Both the position numbers and the translations under genes were made by a program. A model generated the notes under the pieces. The model did no database searches. It was given only the letters and a program-made list of their open reading frames with translations, and was not told where the DNA came from. A stretch of DNA of 64,000 nucleotides. Source: Actinomadura harenae. GTDB taxonomy: Bacteria > Actinomycetota > Actinomycetes > Streptosporangiales > Streptosporangiaceae. Shown piece after piece: positions 58,455 to 64,000 of the stretch (position 1 is its first letter; each line of letters starts with the position of its first letter). The stretch spans positions 62,001-126,000 of the forward strand of contig NZ_RFFG01000002.1 of assembly GCF_003696215.1 (NCBI RefSeq), read 5' to 3'.

Positions 58455-58499
58455 CCCGGAGCGGCGGACCGAAGGGTGCGGACGGTCCGCCGCTCCGGG
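58455..58499 (+). terminator. Strong terminator in intergenic gap
   Basis: CCCGGAGCGGCGGACC and GGTCCGCCGCTCCGGG form a perfect 16-base stem with a 13-base loop, then GGTTTG. It ends plus-strand transcription from the left. Between 58500 and 58728 I see only short frames with no family resemblance. Confidence 0.85.
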
Positions 58500-58728
58500 G
58501 GTTTGAGAGGCCGGCTCAGGCCGAGCAGTCGGCGGCGGAGATGGTGGAGCTGGACGGCGGCGCCCTGAACCCGCAGTCCCGGGGACGGTGCGGGCTCTGC
58601 ACCTCCAGCTCGATGGCCCTCCTGTTTAGGCGGCCGCGCTGAAGGTCGTGGCCGTCAAGAGCGCTGCAGCCCGTCCGCCCGGGGCGTCGGTGCTGCCCAT
58701 GGGCCGCCCGCGCTCCCGTTCGCAGTCA

Positions 58729-58767
58729 ACCGTCCGGCCTGCCGCTGACAGCGGCAGGCCGGACGGT
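58729..58767 (-). terminator. Terminator for MFS transporter gene
   Basis: An 18-base perfect stem, ACCGTCCGGCCTGCCGCT and AGCGGCAGGCCGGACGGT, with a three-base loop, placed 12 bases after the transporter stop on the reverse strand. Confidence 0.9.
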
Positions 58768-58778
58768 GGCGGTGGGGG

Positions 58779-60452
58779 TTACGCGGTCGTGTTGGGGGTG
58801 GGGGCGGTCGCGGGGGTCGAGGCCGGGGCGTCCGTCGGGGCGGGGGACGTGCTCGGGGCCTGGTCGACGCGGCTGACGGAGCTGCGCAGCGGCAGTTCCT
58901 TCAGGAAGAGGACCACGACGAAGCCGACGAGCGCGACCGGAACGCCCACGAGGAACACCGTCTGCAGCGACTGGGTGAACGCCTCCAGGACGATCCCCTT
59001 GAACGGCTGCGGCAGGTGCTGGACGGCGTCCGGCGTGCCGAGCGAGGTGCCGCCGCCCGCCGGAGGTCGGACGTGCGCGGCGGCCAGGCCCTCGGTGAGG
59101 TGGTGCGTGAGCCGGTTGTTGAGGATCGCGCCGAACGCGGCCGTGCCGATCGCGCCGCCGAGGTTCCGGAAGAAGGAGACACCGGACGTGGTGGCGGCGA
59201 GGTCGGTGATCGCGGCGGCGTTCTGCGCGGCCAGGATCATGATCTGCAGGGTGAGGCCGAGGCCCGCGCCGAGCACCGCGATGTCCGCGCCGATGACCAG
59301 CTTGCTGGAGTCGACGTGCAGGCGGGACAGCAGGTACATCGAGCTCGCGACCAGCGCGAGGCCGACGACCGGGAACCACTTGTAGCGGCCGAGGCGGGTG
59401 ACGACCTGGCCGGATCCGGTCGAGGTGACGAACATGGCCGCCACCATCGGCAGCGTCATCAGGCCGGACCGGGTCGGCGACATGCCCTTGACGATCTGCA
59501 GGTACTGCGGCAGGTAGATCATCGCGCCGAACATCGCGACGCCGACGGCCAGGGAGGCGATCGAGCAGAGCACGAAGGTCGGGTTGCGGAACAGCCGCGG
59601 CGGCAGGATCGGCTCGCGCGCCGCGCGCTCGGCGAACACCGCGCCGATCACCAGGACGACGGCGACGGCCGCGAGGAGGTAGGTCCACATGGAGCTCCAG
59701 TCGAACTCCTTGCCGCCCATGGTGAGGATCAGCATGACGACGGTGGCCGCGCCGGTGATGGTGAAGGCGCCGAAGATGTCGATGCGGGTGTCCCGCTTGA
59801 TCTTCGGGAGCTTCAGGACCTTCTGCATGACCACGAGCGAGATGATCGCCAGCGGGACGCAGACGTAGAAGCACCAGCGCCAGCCGAGCCCGTCGGCGTC
59901 CACGATGAAGCCGCCGAGCATGGGCCCGGCGACGGTCGCGACGCCGAAGACCGCGCCCATGTAGCCGGAGTAGCGGCCCCGCTCGCGCGGCGGGACGACG
60001 TCGCCGAGGATGACCTGTGCCAGCGCGGACACGCCGCCGACGCCGAGTCCCTGGAACGCGCGGGCCGCGATGAGCTGGCCGATGTTCTGCGACAGTCCGG
60101 CGCCGACCGACGCCAGGACGAAGATGACCAGCGCCGACTGGAACATCAGCTTGCGGCCGAGGATGTCCGACAGCTTGCCCCACAGCGGGGTCGAGGCGGT
60201 CATCGTCAGCAGCGACGCGCTCGCCACCCAGGACAGCTGGTCCTGGCCGCCGAGGTCCCCGACGATCGTCGGCAGCGCCGTGCCGACCACCGACGTCGAG
60301 ATCATCGTGGTCAGCATCGCGATCATCAGCCCGGAGAGGATCTCCAGGATCTGCCGGTGCGTGTAGTGCACCGGCGCCGCGCGCCCGGCCGCTGCCGCTC
60401 CCGGATTCTGCGGCACCATGCCAGCCTGAGCCACTCTGCCCCCATCCATCAA
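58779..60452 (-). CDS. DHA2-type MFS multidrug efflux transporter
   Basis: A 557-residue transporter with about 14 membrane helices. It has V-V-G-T-A-L-P-T-I-V-G-D-L and W-V-A-S-A-S-L-L (helix 1-2), the loop G-K-L-S-D-I-L-G-R-K, and the antiporter motif G-x-x-x-G-P-x-L-G-G (V-A-G-P-M-L-G-G). A long outside loop lies between the last helices and the C-terminal tail is Ser/Thr/Pro-rich. It likely exports a drug or metabolite with proton exchange. It diverges from a TetR gene, the usual arrangement for controlled efflux. Confidence 0.92.
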   Translation of the reverse strand: MMDGGRVAQAGMVPQNPGAAAAGRAAPVHYTHRQILEILSGLMIAMLTTMISTSVVGTALPTIVGDLGGQDQLSWVASASLLTMTASTPLWGKLSDILGRKLMFQSALVIFVLASVGAGLSQNIGQLIAARAFQGLGVGGVSALAQVILGDVVPPRERGRYSGYMGAVFGVATVAGPMLGGFIVDADGLGWRWCFYVCVPLAIISLVVMQKVLKLPKIKRDTRIDIFGAFTITGAATVVMLILTMGGKEFDWSSMWTYLLAAVAVVLVIGAVFAERAAREPILPPRLFRNPTFVLCSIASLAVGVAMFGAMIYLPQYLQIVKGMSPTRSGLMTLPMVAAMFVTSTGSGQVVTRLGRYKWFPVVGLALVASSMYLLSRLHVDSSKLVIGADIAVLGAGLGLTLQIMILAAQNAAAITDLAATTSGVSFFRNLGGAIGTAAFGAILNNRLTHHLTEGLAAAHVRPPAGGGTSLGTPDAVQHLPQPFKGIVLEAFTQSLQTVFLVGVPVALVGFVVVLFLKELPLRSSVSRVDQAPSTSPAPTDAPASTPATAPTPNTTA

Positions 60453-60478
60453 TTACCTGTGTTTTGCATATATGTTAT

Positions 60479-60494
60479 GTAGACGTCCGTTTAC
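60479..60494. promoter_or_regulatory. Candidate TetR operator between efflux and regulator genes
   Basis: GTAGAC-GTCC-GTTTAC is an imperfect palindrome (one mismatch in six per arm) in the 94-base AT-richer gap between the divergent genes. TATATGTTATGT beside it may hold the -10 elements, so a bound repressor could block both promoters. Confidence 0.5.
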
Positions 60495-60546
60495 TTGCAA
60501 CGCGGGGATACTGGAAGCGACCAGGATCACGTTGGAGCCGGGAGCG

Positions 60547-61203
60547 ATGACCGACATCACCAGCAATCTGTCCGGCGGCGTCCGCCTCCCGCCCGCCGCC
60601 GTCGACGCCGACGACGAGTGCGGGGAGCACGTCGTCCGGAAACGAAACCGCGAGGCGACCGAGCGGCGCCTGCTGGACGCCGCGCGCGACCTGTTCGGCG
60701 AGCTCGGCTACGACGGGGTGACCGTCCGGATGATCGCCGCGGCCGCGGACGCGAACGTCGCGCTGGTCAACCGCTACTTCGGGTCGAAGTCGGCGCTGTT
60801 CGCGCGGGTCCTGGCGGGCGAGTCCGAACTGCGCGAGGTGATCACCGGGACGCCGGACGCCGCGCGGCTCCCCCGGCGGCTGGCCGAGCACGTCGCCCGG
60901 CAGACGCACCGGGTGCCGCCGAGTCCGCTCGTCCGGATGCTGGACCGCTCGGTCGGCAACCCCGAGGTCCAGCAGATCCTCCGCGAGCACATGGACGAAG
61001 TGCTGGTCAGGCCACTGATCGCCAAGCTCGACGGCCCGGACCCCCGCATCCGCGCCACCATGGCCGCCCTGGTCATCATGGGCGGCGGCCCGGTCCGGCG
61101 GATGCTCGACATCGGCGACCTGCGCTCCGCCGACCAGGCCGACCTCGTCGAACGCCTCACCGGCATGTTCACCGCCGCCCTCGCCCTCCGCTCCGACGAC
61201 TAG
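60547..61203 (+). CDS. TetR-family transcriptional regulator
   Basis: A 218-residue repressor. The start ATG 60547 has GGGAG upstream; an earlier frame to 60472 would cover the promoter. After a 35-residue polar start, residues about 38-85 form the helix-turn-helix (R-R-L-L-D-A-A-R-D-L-F-G-E-L-G-Y-D-G-V-T-V-R-M-I, N-R-Y-F-G-S-K-S-A-L-F). The C-terminal 130 residues bind an unknown ligand. It probably controls the divergent MFS pump. Confidence 0.92.
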   Translation: MTDITSNLSGGVRLPPAAVDADDECGEHVVRKRNREATERRLLDAARDLFGELGYDGVTVRMIAAAADANVALVNRYFGSKSALFARVLAGESELREVITGTPDAARLPRRLAEHVARQTHRVPPSPLVRMLDRSVGNPEVQQILREHMDEVLVRPLIAKLDGPDPRIRATMAALVIMGGGPVRRMLDIGDLRSADQADLVERLTGMFTAALALRSDD

Positions 61204-61497
61204 GAAGCCGAGCCGGGCACCCGCACCGCGCGATCAACGCTGCGTCCGCGCCGGACCCCGCACGGACGGCTGGTGCCGAGCCGGGTACGCGTGCGGGCGG
61301 CGTGCGGGCGGCATGCGGGCTGAGCCGGACGGGCTGGTCGTCCGCGTGGGCGGCCAGGTGGCCGGGGCGGGTCCTGCCTGAGGAGGACGGTCCGGCCGGG
61401 GGTACGTCGACAGGCGCAGGCCGGACTGGACCAACGGCCGAGCGGCCGGCGCGAGCGGCCACGTAGTCTGCCGGATATGCGGGTGGGAGGGGGTTTC

Positions 61498-64000
61498 GTG
61501 CGACGCTGGGCGGCCATCGGAGGCCCGGGACGACGACGATGGGCGGCCGCCGGAGGCGTCGCGGCCCTGGTCGCCGCGTCCGGGCTGGTCTACGGGATCG
61601 GCGTGTCGGACGAGCGGGCCGTCACCTCGTCCGACCAGTGGATCTCCGTGGTGGACGGACCGCGCGACGACCAGCACGTCCGGCTGGACACCGCGTTCTA
61701 CCGTCCGCCCGGCAGCGGGCGCGTCCCGGCGATCCTGCTCGGGCACGGGTTCGGCGGCACCAAGGACGACATGCGCGCCGAGGCACGGCGGCTGGCGCGC
61801 GACGGTTACGCGGTCCTGACCTGGTCGGCGCGCGGCTTCGGCCGCTCGACCGGGGAGATCGCGCTGGACTCCCCCGACTACGAGGTCAAGGACGTCCGGC
61901 AGCTGATCGACTGGCTGGCGCGGCGTCCCGAGGTCCGGCTGGACGGTCCGGGCGACCCGCGCGTGGGCATGACCGGTGAGTCCTACGGCGGCGCGATCGC
62001 GCTGATGACCGCCGGATACGACCGCCGGGTGGACGCGATCGCCCCGCGGATCACCTGGAACAGCCTGCCCGACGTGTTCTTCCCCAACGCGGACGGCCAT
62101 GGCCCCGAGACCGGCGTCTTCAAGAAGCTGTGGGCCGGGCTCTTCTTCACCAGCGGCACGGGCGGCTCGGCCTGCGGCCGGTTCCTGCCCGCCCTGTGCA
62201 CGATGTACCAGCGGGTCGCCGAGTCCGGGCGTCCGACGCAGGAGGCGGTGCGGATTCTGGCCGCGTCGAGTCCGGCGTCCGTGGCGGACCGAATCCGGGT
62301 TCCCTCGCTGCTCATCCAGGGACAATCCGACTCATTGTTCCCTCTGGACCAGGCCGATGCGAACGCGCGTGCGATCGCCCACAACGATTCGCCCGTGCGA
62401 ACCGTTTGGTATCAGGGGGGACATGATGGCGGCGATCCCGAGACGAGCCGACTGGAGGGCTATGTACGCACCTGGTTCGATACCTATCTGAAGAACGGCA
62501 CGGCGGCGTCCACCGCAGGCGGCACCTCACCGTCCGGCTCGAGCGGCGGCTCGGCATCCGGCTCGAGCGGCAGCGCGGCTTCCGGGACGAGCCAGGGCCC
62601 GGCGTTCGCTTCTCACGGCGGGTCGGGTTCCGGCTCGGGTGGGGGCGGTGAGGCGGGTGACGGGTTCACGGTGACGCGTGCGGGCGGCATCGACTCGTCC
62701 AGCCAACGCGTGGTCGTGCGCGCGGCGTCCACCAGGACGTATCCGGGGCTCTCGGCGAATCCGCGCACGCTGCCGCTGCGGGGTGCGGCGCAGACCGTCC
62801 ACAACCCGGCGGGCGGTACGCCGGCGTCGATCTCCGCGCTGCCCGGGCTCGGTGGCCTGGACGCGCTGGGCTCGCTCGGCGGCCAGGTCCTGGGCGGCGG
62901 GAGCGACGGCGGCGGTGACAGCGGCGGCGGTGGTGACGGCGGCGGCGGTGGGGCTTCCGGGGGCGGAGGCGCGAGCGGAAGCGGAGGTTTCGCGCTGGAC
63001 GTCCCCGGTCAGTCGGCCGTGTTCGACACGCCCTCCCTCACCGAGGCGGTCCAGCTCACGGGTGCGGCGTCCGTGCACCTCAAGGTCACGGGCATGCCGG
63101 CGGACGGCGCGTCGCTGTTCGCCAAGCTCTACGACGTCGCCCCGGGCGGGGGCGCCACCCCGGCCCGGCGGCTCGCCGCGCCCTTCCACGTGTCCTCACC
63201 GGACGACGTGACCGTGACGCTGCCCGCGCTGGACTACAGGTTCGAGGCTGGCCACCGCATCCGCGTCGTGGTGTCGACGACCGACATGGGCTTCGCGACG
63301 CCGCCCCAGCCCGCCTCGTACACGATCACGGCCACGTCGGGCATCACCGTCCCGTCCGTCCCGTCCCTGCGGACGCCGGGGGCGCCGCTTCCCGCCTGGG
63401 TCTGGGCCCTTCCCGTGGCCGCCGCCGCGATCGCCGCGGGAATCGTCCTCACCGGGCGCCGCAAGCCGGTCCTCCCGACACCTGCCACGGCCGCACCGGC
63501 CCCCGCGAAGCCGAATGGCCACCCAAACTCGGCGACCCACGCAAAGGAGCCTCTCAGCAGCACCGAAGTGAGCGAGGCCGCAGGAACAACCGGCGACGCG
63601 ACGTCGAACGGCGACCACCGCACGCCTCAAGGCGTCAGCGTCGAAGCCCTCGAAGGCGACGCCAGTGCCGCGCCTCAGGCCAACGGTCAGGGCCAGGACG
63701 CCGCCGAAACAGGCCCGCACGCCCAGGAACAGGGCGCCGATGCCGAAGCGTCCTTCCGCGAAGCGTCGAGCCGTGGGGGGCCAGCGCCCGTCGACACAGC
63801 CGAGGGCGCGGCGCGGCGGGTCGTCCGCGCGGCGTTCGATCCGGAGCTTGCGGACGTGCCGTTGCAGATCAGCGGACTGACGAAGGCGTACGCGAACGGC
63901 TACCGGGCGGTGTCCGAGTTGTCGTTCCGCGTCGAGCGGGGGCAGGTGCTCGGCCTGCTCGGGCCGAACGGGGCTGGCAAGACGACGACGCTGCGCATGC
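61498..64000 (+). CDS. S15-type alpha/beta hydrolase fused to ABC ATPase (cut by window)
   Basis: An open frame of more than 834 codons that runs off the end. GTG 61498 is chosen since GGGAGGGGG lies close upstream; ATG 61477 is possible. Residues 15-35 are a membrane anchor. Residues 60-320 are an alpha/beta hydrolase of the X-Pro dipeptidyl-peptidase type: G-H-G-F-G-G (82-87), G-E-S-Y-G-G with Ser162, Asp278 (Q-S-D) and His309 (G-G-H-D). A Gly-rich linker follows, then a C-terminal beta domain (about 490-610), a second membrane helix (about 632-653), a disordered linker and an ABC domain from about 791 with Walker A G-P-N-G-A-G-K-T (822-829). The hydrolase would be outside and the ATPase inside. 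Confidence 0.85.
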   Translation, partial: MRRWAAIGGPGRRRWAAAGGVAALVAASGLVYGIGVSDERAVTSSDQWISVVDGPRDDQHVRLDTAFYRPPGSGRVPAILLGHGFGGTKDDMRAEARRLARDGYAVLTWSARGFGRSTGEIALDSPDYEVKDVRQLIDWLARRPEVRLDGPGDPRVGMTGESYGGAIALMTAGYDRRVDAIAPRITWNSLPDVFFPNADGHGPETGVFKKLWAGLFFTSGTGGSACGRFLPALCTMYQRVAESGRPTQEAVRILAASSPASVADRIRVPSLLIQGQSDSLFPLDQADANARAIAHNDSPVRTVWYQGGHDGGDPETSRLEGYVRTWFDTYLKNGTAASTAGGTSPSGSSGGSASGSSGSAASGTSQGPAFASHGGSGSGSGGGGEAGDGFTVTRAGGIDSSSQRVVVRAASTRTYPGLSANPRTLPLRGAAQTVHNPAGGTPASISALPGLGGLDALGSLGGQVLGGGSDGGGDSGGGGDGGGGGASGGGGASGSGGFALDVPGQSAVFDTPSLTEAVQLTGAASVHLKVTGMPADGASLFAKLYDVAPGGGATPARRLAAPFHVSSPDDVTVTLPALDYRFEAGHRIRVVVSTTDMGFATPPQPASYTITATSGITVPSVPSLRTPGAPLPAWVWALPVAAAAIAAGIVLTGRRKPVLPTPATAAPAPAKPNGHPNSATHAKEPLSSTEVSEAAGTTGDATSNGDHRTPQGVSVEALEGDASAAPQANGQGQDAAETGPHAQEQGADAEASFREASSRGGPAPVDTAEGAARRVVRAAFDPELADVPLQISGLTKAYANGYRAVSELSFRVERGQVLGLLGPNGAGKTTTLRM

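Noticed and set aside
58516..58642. Possible lanthipeptide-like precursor on the reverse strand with a S-x-x-S-x-x-x-C motif
   Set aside because: No usable start codon in that frame and no modification enzyme nearby. The motif is short enough to be chance.

Overview
The window is a high-GC actinomycete chromosome segment. The very high third-position GC, the DUF5753 regulator / DUF6879 pair, a second incomplete nuo cluster next to a 2-oxoacid:ferredoxin oxidoreductase and a cysteine-type leader peptide all fit Actinomycetia. Streptosporangiales such as Actinomadura is a reasonable guess, but no rRNA or marker is present to prove it.

Region 1, about 1 to 30,300, is the right-hand part of a siphovirus-type prophage. 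The early block (10-6,772) is tightly coupled by ATGA/GTGA overlaps and holds a RusA resolvase, a DUF2303 protein, a replisome-organizer-like initiator and many small proteins. A cluster of nine CCGAAC/GTTCGG hexamers inside the initiator gene looks like an embedded replication origin. After a terminator and one reverse-strand gene comes the late operon: small terminase candidate, an HNH-type lipoprotein, large terminase, portal, MuF-like protein, protease/scaffold, major capsid, an Acb2/Tad1-like small protein, connectors, tail tube, tail chaperones with a -1 frameshift, tape measure, tail tip proteins, endolysin, a papain-like protein and holin candidates. It ends at a strong terminator near 30,280. 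Integrase, excisionase and repressor are not in the window, so the left end of the prophage lies outside it.

Region 2, about 30,300 to 35,100, is accessory. A reverse-strand run carries two unknown proteins, a nucleotidyltransferase-like protein and an aminoglycoside-phosphotransferase-like kinase. It diverges from a DUF5753 helix-turn-helix regulator followed by a DUF6879 protein. A strong hairpin terminator, two further hairpins and a TTTGAC repeat cluster lie between the two arms.

Region 3, about 35,200 to 64,000, is host chromosome. It carries a YajQ-family protein, nadE, htpX, a reverse-strand nuoABCHIJKLMN cluster with no nuoD, E, F or G, three tandem paralogous membrane-anchored extracytoplasmic proteins, and korAB. 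KorAB would reduce ferredoxin, and the incomplete Nuo complex could oxidise it and pass electrons to quinone. The korAB upstream region holds a cysteine-rich leader peptide with an attenuator-like hairpin and an iron-box-like site, suggesting sulfur and iron control. Further right are a disordered membrane protein with a SecD-P1-like domain, an MFS efflux pump divergent from a TetR regulator, and an alpha/beta-hydrolase to ABC-ATPase fusion cut by the window end.

No rRNA, tRNA, CRISPR array or insertion sequence was recognised. All functions are read from sequence motifs and memory of protein families; no search was run.
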